This document shows positions 29,069 to 36,395 of a stretch of 45,160 nucleotides of DNA, piece by piece (the stretch's first letter is position 1; each line of letters begins with the position of its first letter). The position numbers and the translations under genes are program-made. Source of the DNA: a virus; IMG/VR virus record IMGVR_UViG_3300018476_000017, positions 1 to 45,160 of that record. One strand, written 5' to 3'. Below the pieces are notes generated by a model, which was given only the letters and a program-made list of their open reading frames with translations, was not told the DNA's origin and searched no databases.

Positions 29069-30033
29069 CCTACGTCCAGTCGGCACCGTTCAGCATCCAG
29101 GTCGAACCCACCGAGGGTTGCAACCTGCGCTGCGGGTTCTGTGGTATACGCGGCATCCGCGAGAAGGGCACCAGCGGCGCGCTGAGCGGACCGTACAGCT
29201 ACATGGCGGTTGACACGGCGCACGCGCTGGCACGCCAGGTGGCCGCCGCCGGGTGGAGCAGCCGCATTGAGTTCGCCATGCACGGCGAGCCAACGATGAA
29301 CCCCGACCTGCCAGCAATCATCTCGGCGTTCAGGTCGCGGTTGCCCAAGCAGTCGATCATGGTGACCACCAACGGCATCCCGTTGCTCGACCGTGGGCTG
29401 CGCGCCTCGATCCTTGCGCTCATCAACGCCGGGGCCAACACCATCGCCATTGACGACTACGCCCCGCACCGTGTGGCTCCCACGGTGCGGGGCGAGCGAT
29501 GGCCGTTTCCGGTGATGGAATACCCAGCCGACAAGCACGGCAATCCACACGTGCGCTTCTCAGGGCAGCGCATCGTGATCGTGGAGGACATCGCCCAGGC
29601 GGAAACCGGCACTCACTCGACGCTGAACAACCACGCCGGGAGCGCCGCCCCGCCGAACACCAAGCGTCAGGCGCAGGTGTGCACGCTCCCGTTCCGTGAG
29701 ATGAGCGTGCGCTACAACGGGCAGGTGGCTCTGTGCTGCAACGACTGGCGCGGCCAGTACCCCATCGGTGACGCCGCTGCCGACCTGCTGGCGGTGTGGA
29801 ACAGTCCACAGTTCATGGCGGCGCGGCGCATCTTGCTTGCGGAGGGGCGCAAGGACATCACGCCGTGCGCCGGGTGTGACTATCGCGGCACGCGCGTCGG
29901 CTTGCTGCCCCTGCAAGACGGAAGTGGTCGCGCCGAGTTGGGCGAGCCCACCGAAGCTGACCGCAAGATGGTTGCCGACCAAGCAGGCACCACGACCCTG
30001 GCACCAGTGGTGCTGCGAAGGTGGGAGAAGTGA
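29065..30033 (+). CDS. Radical SAM enzyme with SPASM-like C-terminus
   Basis: 322 residues from ATG 29065. CNLRCGFC (C19, C23, C26) is the CX3CX2C motif for the SAM-binding 4Fe-4S cluster. HGEPTMNPDL and MVTTNGIPLLD are the barrel motifs. The C-terminus (VCTLPFREMSVRYNGQVALC and CNDW, later CAGCDYRG) holds extra Cys residues as in SPASM auxiliary clusters. Such enzymes do radical chemistry on peptides, sugars or bases. It overlaps the glycosyltransferase gene by 4 bases, and phage radical SAM genes are known near TET/JBP genes, so action on a modified base or its sugar is the best inference. Confidence 0.8.
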   Translation: MTYVQSAPFSIQVEPTEGCNLRCGFCGIRGIREKGTSGALSGPYSYMAVDTAHALARQVAAAGWSSRIEFAMHGEPTMNPDLPAIISAFRSRLPKQSIMVTTNGIPLLDRGLRASILALINAGANTIAIDDYAPHRVAPTVRGERWPFPVMEYPADKHGNPHVRFSGQRIVIVEDIAQAETGTHSTLNNHAGSAAPPNTKRQAQVCTLPFREMSVRYNGQVALCCNDWRGQYPIGDAAADLLAVWNSPQFMAARRILLAEGRKDITPCAGCDYRGTRVGLLPLQDGSGRAELGEPTEADRKMVADQAGTTTLAPVVLRRWEK

Positions 30034-30704
30034 TCGCCATCATCAGTGCTGGGCGGCCAGCAAACGTCAAGGCAATGAGCGACGTGGGATGGCAGGGCAC
30101 ATGGTTCGTGCCGTATGGCGAAGGGGACGCCTACCTTGACGCTGGTGCCAGCGACGTGATCGAGAGCGGCAACCTGATCGACTCGCGCAACGTGGCGCTC
30201 GACATGGCGTTTGACCAAGGTGACGTGTGCGTGCAGGTCAGCGACGACTGCACCAAGATGCGCCGCCTGCACCAAGGCGAAGCACCAGCCGCGCTGCCGG
30301 GTGAGTTCGTAGCCGAAGCACTCGACCACATCACGGCCAACTGTCGGCTGGTGGGCATCGCCCCGACCGACAATGCGTTCTACGGCGGCGAGAAGGTGAA
30401 GCGCCAGCACTTCTGCGTGGGCGACCTGTTCGTGGCGGCACCCAGTCCGATCCGCTTCGACCGGCGGCTGCGCTTGAAGGAGGACTACGACTACACGGCG
30501 CAGCACATCTACCGCTACGGCGAAGTGGCTCGCCTCGACTGGTGGCTGGTCAGCTTCACGCATCGCACCAACGCGGGCGGCGTGGTGCAGTACCGCACGG
30601 CCGAGGTTGAGCAGGAGTCAATCGCGGTGCTGCGCGAGAAGTGGGGCAACTGGATACAGCCCAACAGCCGACGCGACAACGAAGTGCTACTGCGCGTCCG
30701 CTGA
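30030..30704 (+). CDS. TET-associated-type glycosyltransferase (TAGT-like)
   Basis: 224 residues from GTG 30030 (GTGA overlap, GGGAG upstream). IAIISAGRPANVKAM begins a GT-A fold; SRNVALDMAF and VCVQVSDDC (D72/D73, a DxD-like metal motif) follow, then LKEDYDYTAQHIYRYGEVAR, reminiscent of the EDxD region of this family. TAGT enzymes are encoded next to TET/JBP dioxygenases in phages and transfer sugar to the hydroxylated base in DNA. Its 3' end overlaps the convergent TET-like gene by 18 bases. The family is judged from pattern and neighbourhood. Confidence 0.65.
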   Translation: MIAIISAGRPANVKAMSDVGWQGTWFVPYGEGDAYLDAGASDVIESGNLIDSRNVALDMAFDQGDVCVQVSDDCTKMRRLHQGEAPAALPGEFVAEALDHITANCRLVGIAPTDNAFYGGEKVKRQHFCVGDLFVAAPSPIRFDRRLRLKEDYDYTAQHIYRYGEVARLDWWLVSFTHRTNAGGVVQYRTAEVEQESIAVLREKWGNWIQPNSRRDNEVLLRVR

Positions 30705-31604
30705 GCGCACCTTGCCGCGTTGGTCGTTGGCTTGGGTCGCACGCAGCGCAGCGCGGTGCGCCTCCCCCGCTGGGTCTGCGCAGCAGTGGCTCATCATCTG
30801 CTTGGCGTAGGTGACCGCCGTGAAGCGGTAGCCCTTGGGATGCAGCACGTTCAGCGGCGTGACCCCATGCGTGATGCTGTGCCCGTCGAAGATGGTGATG
30901 CTGCCGTTGGCGATGGGCAGGTACACGTCGTAGTCGACCAGATGAAGCAAGCCACCATCGACGTGCTTTCGGCAACCAATCATGGCCGACCACGACTTGG
31001 CCACGTTACCGCGATCACGATGGTAGGGCAGGGCCGCGGTGGCGTTGATGATGCCACTGGTCCACGGCGTACCGGCGATGCGCCACGGCGACGAGATGAT
31101 CGAAGTGACCGCCTGTGCTGTGTCGGTGTAGGCGTCGGGTGCTTGCGTGCGGAACACATGCTCGGACACCCGGCAGAACTCGGCAAGGCGTTCCATTGCC
31201 AGCGGATAGCGGTCGTTGAACTGGCTGCGGCTGCATCCCCACTTGCGTCGTAGCGGCGCGGGCGGGGCGTAGCCGAACGTGTTGTGAACTACGGCCATCC
31301 CACTGAGTCGTGCTGCACTCGATGGTGTCGAGTACTGGTCCATCCAGTGAACGTTGCGCAATGACGCGGCGAGCTTGTTGGCAAGCGACTGTGCACACAC
31401 CGCGTACACGACCGCGATCTCGCCGGTGTCGGCGTCAACAATGGCGGTGTCGCGGTCGAGTATGTACGCCCCGGCAGGAGGCGCAGGAGCATGACTACGA
31501 GCCTGGGTCTGCTGGCACTCCGGGCAGCGCTTGGTGGGCGTGTACGGAATGAGCATCCCGCACGACACGCCAAGCCGCGGAGTGCAGTGAACGAGCGGTG
31601 CCAT
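30687..31604 (-). CDS. TET/JBP-family 2-oxoglutarate/Fe(II) dioxygenase
   Basis: 305 residues from ATG 31604 (MAPLVHC); a start at 31556 is possible. The double-stranded beta-helix has LPYHRDRGN (H195, D197: the HxD iron motif), a WSAMIG strand, DGGLL, SITIFDGHSITHGVTPL (H246, distal iron ligand) and GYRFTAVTY (R260, 2-oxoglutarate ligand). The sequence HxDxGN, GG and HG-xxP is characteristic of TET/JBP enzymes, which oxidise 5-methylcytosine or thymine in DNA. An N-terminal C7, C15, C27 and C30 set may bind zinc. Convergent with the TAGT-like gene and after the ParB-like gene. Confidence 0.75.
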   Translation of the reverse strand: MAPLVHCTPRLGVSCGMLIPYTPTKRCPECQQTQARSHAPAPPAGAYILDRDTAIVDADTGEIAVVYAVCAQSLANKLAASLRNVHWMDQYSTPSSAARLSGMAVVHNTFGYAPPAPLRRKWGCSRSQFNDRYPLAMERLAEFCRVSEHVFRTQAPDAYTDTAQAVTSIISSPWRIAGTPWTSGIINATAALPYHRDRGNVAKSWSAMIGCRKHVDGGLLHLVDYDVYLPIANGSITIFDGHSITHGVTPLNVLHPKGYRFTAVTYAKQMMSHCCADPAGEAHRAALRATQANDQRGKVRSADAQ

Positions 31605-31648
31605 GCGCCTGCGCACCACGCGCTCCAACGAACTCTGCCCACGTTGCA

Positions 31649-32344
31649 CTACGCGTCCACCGGGAACTGCATGACCTTGCCTTCGACCTCCGGCGCAGCA
31701 GCAAAGTGGTCGGGAATCTCGGCGCACGCAGTGTTGAGCATCTTGTGGACGAGCTCGGCGTTGGTGTCGATGTTCAGGTAGTCGCGCAGCAGTGCCATCT
31801 GTTGGGTCACTTCCTCAAAGACGCTGGTCTCGTAGGGCAAGATGATGCTGCGAATGTCGAGGTCGTTGTACTGGTCGAGGCGGTCGTCTGGCGTTGGTGC
31901 AGAGCGCACGCCGCCGGTGATCTCGCTGGCCTCCACGCCTTGCAGCAGTAGCTCGTAGGCGTTGCGGTCGTAGCCGGTGCCGTCGAGATTGTCTGCCGAC
32001 ATCAACTGCTCCAGCAACTCAAACAGAGCCTCGTCGTTATAGAACGCAAGGTCGCTGGTGCGGTTGTCAGCGAGGGCCAGGCGGGTGGCTTGTACGTCGT
32101 CCACGTCGACGTACATGACGGGAATCTGTGTGGCACCCAGTTCGATGAGCGCCTGGCGACGGTGATTGCCCGCCAGCACGATGTTGGTGCTGCGCTGCAC
32201 GACGATGGGCTGGTAGAACCCGTTCTTGGTGATGCTCGCCTTCAACACGTCCAAGTCGCCACTGCGCGGGTTGCCCTCCCAGGGGATGACGCTGTTGATG
32301 TCGGCCAGCATCGACTCAACTGCTGGGTGGAAGCGGACGGTCAT
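31649..32344 (-). CDS. ParB-like nuclease-domain protein
   Basis: 231 residues from ATG 32344, ATGA-coupled to the upstream HTH gene. Residues about 15-90 are the ParB/Srx fold: INSVIPWEGNPRSGDLDVLK, NGFYQPIVVQ and LAGNHRRQALIELGA, where GNHRR (59-63) is the GxxRR nucleotide-binding box. The middle (ALADNRTSDLAFYNDEALFE) is also typical. ParB-like domains bind or hydrolyse CTP and are often coded beside DNA base modification genes in phages. The C-terminal 100 residues are of unknown fold. Confidence 0.85.
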   Translation of the reverse strand: MTVRFHPAVESMLADINSVIPWEGNPRSGDLDVLKASITKNGFYQPIVVQRSTNIVLAGNHRRQALIELGATQIPVMYVDVDDVQATRLALADNRTSDLAFYNDEALFELLEQLMSADNLDGTGYDRNAYELLLQGVEASEITGGVRSAPTPDDRLDQYNDLDIRSIILPYETSVFEEVTQQMALLRDYLNIDTNAELVHKMLNTACAEIPDHFAAAPEVEGKVMQFPVDA

Positions 32345-32580
32345 TGGGTCGCCTTCTCTTTCTTGATGTTGCGGATGAGTTTGTGTACCACGTTCTCGGT
32401 GATCACGTCGCCACCTTCGGCCACGCTGGCGTCGCTGAGGCGCTCTGCGATGGCGCTCTGGCTCAGCCCTTGGCACCACAGCTTGTAGATCGCTTCGCGG
32501 CGCTTGATGTCGGCCAGCTTGCCGCGCGTTACGAGGCGCTGCGATTCGTCCAGCCGGTCGAGTATTGATGTCCTTGCCAC
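32341..32580 (-). CDS. Small HTH protein
   Basis: 79 residues from GTG 32580, with GGAAGGA 8 bases upstream; an ATG at 32595 would give 84 residues. LADIKRREAIYKLWCQGLSQ and SAIAERLSDASV form a helix-turn-helix, and the C-terminus (ENVVHKLIRNIKKEKATQ) is basic. Coupled to both neighbours. Probably a DNA-binding accessory or regulator of the modification operon. Confidence 0.65.
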   Translation of the reverse strand: MARTSILDRLDESQRLVTRGKLADIKRREAIYKLWCQGLSQSAIAERLSDASVAEGGDVITENVVHKLIRNIKKEKATQ

Positions 32581-33032
32581 TACTTGTCCTTCCATGAACG
32601 GTTGTTGGTGATGTTGCTGATGTTGTTCGGGGAGCAGCCGTACAGGGCGGCTAACGTCACTCGCTTCTCCCCAGCAGCACGAAGCTGACGTATCTGCGCT
32701 ACTTGCTCACTCGTCAGTCGCGCCAACGGGTGCTGATCCCCCCTGTGACGCGTGCCGTGCAGTTCCTTGTCGGCGTCATTGTCAGCGTGCGACTTCCACG
32801 ACAGGTGGCGCTGATTGATGCAGGCGTGCGTGCCGCATGAGTGGGCGGCCTCCATGCCTGGGCCGGGACCGTGCGCCATCTCACAAGCCAGCCGGTTGAC
32901 GTAGTGATGACGCTCACCGTGGAGAACGCGCCCGTATCCATCGTGCGTGAGGCTGTGCGGCCAGACGATGCACTCGTCGGTGGCGGTTGCAGCGAGCAGC
33001 AGGAACTCTTGATACCGCTTCACTTCGACCAT
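32580..33032 (-). CDS. HNH endonuclease (HNH_3 type) with C-terminal HTH
   Basis: 150 residues from ATG 33032. CIVWPHSLTHDGYGRV, the HYVNRLACEMAHGPGPG segment, AHSCGTHACINQRHLSW and ADNDADKELHGTRHRGD are the core of phage HNH_3 homing-type nucleases. A helix-turn-helix follows (LTSEQVAQIRQLRAAGEKRV, TLAALYGCSPNNISNI). The type is usually a free-standing homing endonuclease. Insertion between the winged-helix gene and the small HTH gene suggests a mobile origin. Confidence 0.85.
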   Translation of the reverse strand: MVEVKRYQEFLLLAATATDECIVWPHSLTHDGYGRVLHGERHHYVNRLACEMAHGPGPGMEAAHSCGTHACINQRHLSWKSHADNDADKELHGTRHRGDQHPLARLTSEQVAQIRQLRAAGEKRVTLAALYGCSPNNISNITNNRSWKDK

Positions 33033-33499
33033 CCTGTTCGTTCGATGTTGTCGAGGGCACGGTGCCCCGCGAGGGTGATGCTCCACATGATTGATTCGTC
33101 GTTGCTGCCGGTGTTGTGGTCGCGCCTGCCGCTGTCCATCAGGTAGCCCGCCGCACGGAGGTCGCTCATGCGACGGCGGCATCCTTCCAGCTTGCTGATT
33201 GCCACGCCCCACCCGAGTAACGACAGCGCTGCTTGCTGGTCGGTCAGCACCTGGTTCTTGCGGAACAACGCCAGCAGCTTGGCCTGCCGACTGCGTGCCG
33301 AGAACCTGGCCACGTCGTCGTCGTGCTTGCTTGCCAAGTGCGACGTTTCGGGGTCGGTGGGGCGCGCTGGTGCGCTTGGGATGGGTGGTGCGTGCATGTG
33401 TAATTCCGACGCCACGGCGTCGTACCCGTACTCACTGACGAGCGTGGCGATGACGCTCATCAATCGGTCGTTGTCTCCTGGCCAGAGCATGTCCGACAT
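33020..33499 (-). CDS. Winged-helix-like DNA-binding protein
   Basis: 159 residues from ATG 33499 with AGGAGG 6 bases upstream. RPTDPETSHLASKHDDDVAR, SRQAKLLALFRKNQVLTDQQ, EGCRRRMSDLRAAGYLMDSG and SIMWSITLAGHRALDNI match a family of phage proteins whose central part is a winged helix. First gene of the minus-strand operon that ends with the TET-like gene, so a regulator or recognition factor is a fair guess. A CCGCCA/TGGCGG palindrome lies upstream. Confidence 0.7.
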   Translation of the reverse strand: MSDMLWPGDNDRLMSVIATLVSEYGYDAVASELHMHAPPIPSAPARPTDPETSHLASKHDDDVARFSARSRQAKLLALFRKNQVLTDQQAALSLLGWGVAISKLEGCRRRMSDLRAAGYLMDSGRRDHNTGSNDESIMWSITLAGHRALDNIERTGWSK

Positions 33500-33540
33500 G
33501 GTTGCCTCCTTGATCGAACTGGCCGCAGCTTAGCACTACC

Positions 33541-33554
33541 CCGCCACTTGGCGG
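33541..33554. promoter_or_regulatory. Palindrome CCGCCACTTGGCGG upstream of the modification operon
   Basis: Perfect 6-bp arms with a 2-base centre. On the minus strand a -10-like TAAGCT (33532-33527) follows, about 28 bases before ATG 33499. An identical palindrome occurs at 33848. Confidence 0.55.
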
Positions 33555-33827
33555 TTATCCACGGCGGACAATGATGCCAGCTGCTTCGGCTCCGGCTCGG
33601 TCGCGCTCATGGGCGTGCGTGTGGTGGTAGTCGCACAGGGTGAGCAGGTTGGTGTCCTCGTTCATCTCGGGGATCGACGTTCCACCCATGCCCTTGATGA
33701 TGCGGTGGTGGACCACCAGTGGTCCCCTGCACGGCAGGTCGAGGGCGAAGTCCATGCGGTGCGCCATGCACCCGCGGTCGCGAGACAGAACCCATTCCCT
33801 GGTCTGTTTGTCCACGGTGTTGCGCAT
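33555..33827 (-). CDS. HNH endonuclease, small
   Basis: 90 residues from ATG 33827 (MRNTVDKQTREWVLSRDRGC). VVHHRIIKGMGGTSIPEMNE, NLLTLCDYHHTHAHERD and an upstream Cys (C20) form the beta-beta-alpha metal HNH motif. Such nucleases in phages may assist packaging, recombination or homing. It is flanked by two copies of CCGCCACTTGGCGG (33541 and 33848). Upstream starts are possible but have no SD. Confidence 0.8.
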   Translation of the reverse strand: MRNTVDKQTREWVLSRDRGCMAHRMDFALDLPCRGPLVVHHRIIKGMGGTSIPEMNEDTNLLTLCDYHHTHAHERDRAGAEAAGIIVRRG

Positions 33828-33847
33828 AGAGCCACCATAGCGATGAT

Positions 33848-33861
33848 CCGCCACTTGGCGG
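33848..33861. promoter_or_regulatory. Palindrome CCGCCACTTGGCGG upstream of the replication genes
   Basis: Identical to the site at 33541. It overlaps TTGGCG (33855-33860), the -35 candidate of a plus-strand promoter with TAAACT at 33877. Confidence 0.55.
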
Positions 33862-33882
33862 AAGTTGCCGGTGGTGTAAACT
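33855..33882 (+). promoter_or_regulatory. Promoter candidate for the replication genes
   Basis: TTGGCG, a 16-base spacer and TAAACT (33877-33882). A leader of about 120 bases would precede ATG 34011. The -35 match is weak. Confidence 0.35.
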
Positions 33883-34010
33883 TCGACAAAGGCCAACCAG
33901 TTCGCAGCTGGGTGGCCACCGAATCTTGGAGGCGCTCACGTTCGCCTGCAACAAGCTCGATCTGTTGCACAGCCTATCACCGGGCGCTTCCCCAATCGAG
34001 AGGGAAGGCA

Positions 34011-34217
34011 ATGGAACTATCGGAACAAGGAGTGCTACCAGAGCCGCATTGGCGCGCTCTTGGGGTGCTCGTCCATATGTGTGACCCGGCGCGCGGTGTG
34101 CCGATCACGTATCACGACGCGACTATTCGCGTTGGAACAGCAACGGTCGACGCATTGATCTGCGAGGGCCATATCAGTGTGGTCGGCGGACTGATTCAGA
34201 TACACGTCCAGAAGTGA
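34011..34217 (+). CDS. Small HTH-like protein, first gene of the replication operon
   Basis: 68 residues from ATG 34011 with GGGAAGG upstream. WRALGVLVHMCDPARGVPIT then YHDATIRVGTATVDALICEG resembles a short winged-helix or HTH. GTGA overlap with the initiator gene. Likely DNA-binding, possibly auxiliary to replication. Confidence 0.65.
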   Translation: MELSEQGVLPEPHWRALGVLVHMCDPARGVPITYHDATIRVGTATVDALICEGHISVVGGLIQIHVQK

Positions 34218-34993
34218 GCGTGCAGGCCATCGGCCAGTGCTGGGGGCCGACGTTCCCCGTCAGCGCGCCGGGCATCAGCCCGCAAACGGTGCGCCTGGTG
34301 GCCATCGCGGTGGCGGACGTGGTGAACGACGTGCACCACAACGAGTTCTGGGGGGCGCGGCGGTTGCTCGCGGAGAAGGTGGGCATCGACCCGGACACGG
34401 TGTCGGACGTGATGCAGCACCTGTGCGCGGTGGGCGTGATCGAAGTGGTCGAGCGCAACCCCGGCAAGTCAGTCCGATACCGCTGGCTGGGTGGCGGTGG
34501 TCCACCGCCACTGCCAGAACCGGGTAGCGGTGGTTCACCGCCACTACCGGCGGTGGCTGAACCGCTGGGTAGCGGTGGGGTCACCGCAGGGGGTGCGGTG
34601 GGGTCACCGCCCAATACAGAAAGTAACGCAAATCATTCCAAGGGAAACCCAAACAATGCACGCTTGTCGAAGATCGACAAGCATGGTGAGGACCAGAAGT
34701 TTGAGGCGTTCTGGATTGCCTACGGGCGCATAGGCCCACGCAAGAAGGCACGCGAGTGCTGGGACTCAGCAATCAAGCGCGACACACCCGAGAGCATTCA
34801 CGCCGGGCTGCTGCTGTGGCTGGCGTACTGGGAGCATCCCGATGCGAGCAAGCCGAAGTGGCCGCAGGGATGGTTGAACCAGGACTACTGGCGGGACGAG
34901 CCGCCGAAGATTCTTGACCGCAAGCGCGAGTCGATGGTCGACCGCGCATTCAGAGAACGAAGGGAGCAACGAGATGGACCACGAAACGGCTGA
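34214..34993 (+). CDS. Replication initiator-like protein (lambda O-like layout)
   Basis: 259 residues from GTG 34214. Residues about 20-90 form a winged helix-turn-helix (SPQTVRLVAIAVADVVNDVH, ARRLLAEKVGIDPDTVSDVM, LCAVGVIEVVERNPGKSVRY). A linker rich in Gly and Pro (about 93-135) is coded by palindromic repeats. The C-terminal part (FEAFWIAYGRIGPRKKAREC, HPDASKPKWPQGWLNQDYW) resembles the C-terminal region of phage replication proteins. The DNA-binding N-terminus, repeat-coded linker and separate C-terminus recall lambda O, whose gene contains the origin. Initiation of phage replication is inferred. Confidence 0.7.
   Translation: MSVQAIGQCWGPTFPVSAPGISPQTVRLVAIAVADVVNDVHHNEFWGARRLLAEKVGIDPDTVSDVMQHLCAVGVIEVVERNPGKSVRYRWLGGGGPPPLPEPGSGGSPPLPAVAEPLGSGGVTAGGAVGSPPNTESNANHSKGNPNNARLSKIDKHGEDQKFEAFWIAYGRIGPRKKARECWDSAIKRDTPESIHAGLLLWLAYWEHPDASKPKWPQGWLNQDYWRDEPPKILDRKRESMVDRAFRERREQRDGPRNG
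34492..34680 (+). repeat. Candidate origin: four palindromic iterons plus A/T-richer segment
   Basis: GCGGTG-N3/4-CACCGC occurs at 34494-34508, 34527-34541, 34572-34587 and 34595-34610; the first extends to 9-bp arms (TGGCGGTGG/CCACCGCCA). From 34611 to about 34665 the sequence becomes clearly richer in A/T than its surroundings. A palindromic GTCGAAGATCGAC follows (34667-34679). This resembles the iteron plus AT-rich layout of lambda ori. Confidence 0.6.
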
Positions 34994-35456
34994 AGGCTTG
35001 GTGCGCACGCTGGCAGCGTGCACGCCGGGGTGGTCGGTGGAGTCGGTGAAGTACACCACCGACAACATCGAGCAGCAGTGGAGGCTAGACCGCACACAGC
35101 CCGAGAACCGCGGGCTGACGAGCGATGCGATGATGGGGATCGACGCCATCGACGCCATCTGCAATACATGGACTCACGCTCACCGTCCACCGTGGGCGGT
35201 GATACGTGAGTCATGGCACCGGACGGTGCAGTACGAGCGCACCCGCCGCGACATGGCGCTGCGTCCGGACGACAACTACGTCCCATCCGATTCGGTGACA
35301 GCGTTGGCCGCGGCACGCCGCGGCTACGAGCAGGACTGCCGAGCCATGCACAAGGAACCGGACTGGGTGAAGTTCACCGAAGTATTTCGGGCGCTCATCG
35401 CGTCCATCGAGAAAGGAGCAGGATCCGATGACCCAATCCAACCGCATGGCTTCTGA
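34974..35456 (+). CDS. Hypothetical protein in the replication operon
   Basis: 160 residues from ATG 34974 (MDHETAEGLVRTLAACTPGW), overlapping the initiator gene by 20 bases, with AAGGGAGC upstream. EQQWRLDRTQPENRGLTSDA, WHRTVQYERTRRDMALRPDD and GYEQDCRAMHKEPDW occur in a family seen beside actinophage replication genes. Helical. A helper or loader role is possible but not shown. Confidence 0.7.
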   Translation: MDHETAEGLVRTLAACTPGWSVESVKYTTDNIEQQWRLDRTQPENRGLTSDAMMGIDAIDAICNTWTHAHRPPWAVIRESWHRTVQYERTRRDMALRPDDNYVPSDSVTALAAARRGYEQDCRAMHKEPDWVKFTEVFRALIASIEKGAGSDDPIQPHGF

Positions 35457-35706
35457 CGTCGAGGCGTTGTTGACCATGCTCTACATCGCGCGCCACCTGA
35501 GCGCGCAGGCCGCTATCGACGCCGCCATCCTGATCACCCGCAATCCCGAGTGGGCGCGCCTTGGCAGCGATGAGATGGCTGTTCTCGGCCTGTCCGAGTT
35601 GGGCGGCGGGTTGTTCTACCTGGCCGACCTGCGTGAGATTCCCGAAGGGCGAATGTTCGCCACGGCGGTCGTCAAGGCGGGGGTGGTTGTCGATGGAGGG
35701 GCGTGA
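35428..35706 (+). CDS. Hypothetical helical protein
   Basis: 92 residues from ATG 35428 with GAAAGGAGC upstream. EALLTMLYIARHLSAQAAID then AAILITRNPEW. No family recognised. It overlaps the preceding gene by 29 bases and the following by 14. Confidence 0.7.
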   Translation: MTQSNRMASDVEALLTMLYIARHLSAQAAIDAAILITRNPEWARLGSDEMAVLGLSELGGGLFYLADLREIPEGRMFATAVVKAGVVVDGGA

Positions 35707-36094
35707 CATTCGCAGGGAGCCATGCTCCACGTGCCCGTACCGGCGCGACGTGCCCAGCGGAGTGTGGGCACACGACACCTACGAGTTGCTGCGACCCTAC
35801 GACGAGCCCACCGGCGGCCAGCCGTTCGCCTGGTTCGCCTGCCATGCCACGCCGGAGCATATGTGTCACGGGTGGGCCGTGGTGCACACCACCCGCGGCA
35901 ACGAGTTCGATCTGTTGGCCTTGCGGGTCCGCCCGCACGGGCCGATACCGGAGCCGTTCGTGCCGCTGTTCGACAGTGGCAACGAGGCTGCGGATCATGG
36001 GCAGCGCGACGTCGAGTCGCCATCCGAAGCAGCACGGGCGACCGTCGACAGGCTTCTCTCGAAATACGAAAGGCTGAGGGGTGAAGATGCCTAA
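35693..36094 (+). CDS. DUF6283-family protein
   Basis: 133 residues from ATG 35693. REPCSTCPYRRDVPSGVWAH, LLRPYDEPTGGQPFAWFACH and CHGWAVVHTTRGNEFDLLAL match DUF6283, a Cys-containing (CxxCP, C, C) phage and actinobacterial family that probably binds metal. Function unknown. Confidence 0.8.
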   Translation: MEGRDIRREPCSTCPYRRDVPSGVWAHDTYELLRPYDEPTGGQPFAWFACHATPEHMCHGWAVVHTTRGNEFDLLALRVRPHGPIPEPFVPLFDSGNEAADHGQRDVESPSEAARATVDRLLSKYERLRGEDA

Positions 36095-36395
36095 GAAGCG
36101 CCCCGCGGGACTGGCCAAAGCGATGGACAAAACAGCCCGCGCAATCGCAGAAGGCCAGGCCAGAGCCAAGCATTTCTTGGACACTGCCCCCGCGTGTGAA
36201 GCCTGTGGAAAGCCGATGATTCAGCGAGGCCGGTCGCGGCACTTCTTGTGCATGGCCGACAGCGTGGTGGGCCGGGTGTGCATCTGCGCTCCCGGCTGTA
36301 CCGGCACGCTCTATTGCAACGGGCCTACGCCGTGCCATGATGGCTGCGCGGTGTGCCGCCTGTTGCGAGGGCAGCCGTACAAGTCTCCTGGGTAG
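36087..36395 (+). CDS. Cys-rich zinc-finger-like protein
   Basis: 102 residues from ATG 36087 (a GTG at 36081 is possible). Basic N-terminus (PKKRPAGLAKAMDKTARAIA). APACEACGKPM, then CMADSVVGRVCICAPGC, YCNGPTPCHDGCAVC give many CxxC-like pairs, suggesting at least two zinc sites. Last gene before the regulatory region at 36396. Confidence 0.7.
   Translation: MPKKRPAGLAKAMDKTARAIAEGQARAKHFLDTAPACEACGKPMIQRGRSRHFLCMADSVVGRVCICAPGCTGTLYCNGPTPCHDGCAVCRLLRGQPYKSPG

Noticed and set aside
29065-30033. Radical SAM gene as QueE (7-carboxy-deazaguanine synthase) feeding the DpdA-like enzyme
   Set aside because: QueE proteins are shorter and lack the SPASM-like Cys-rich C-terminus seen here; no other preQ0 genes are nearby.
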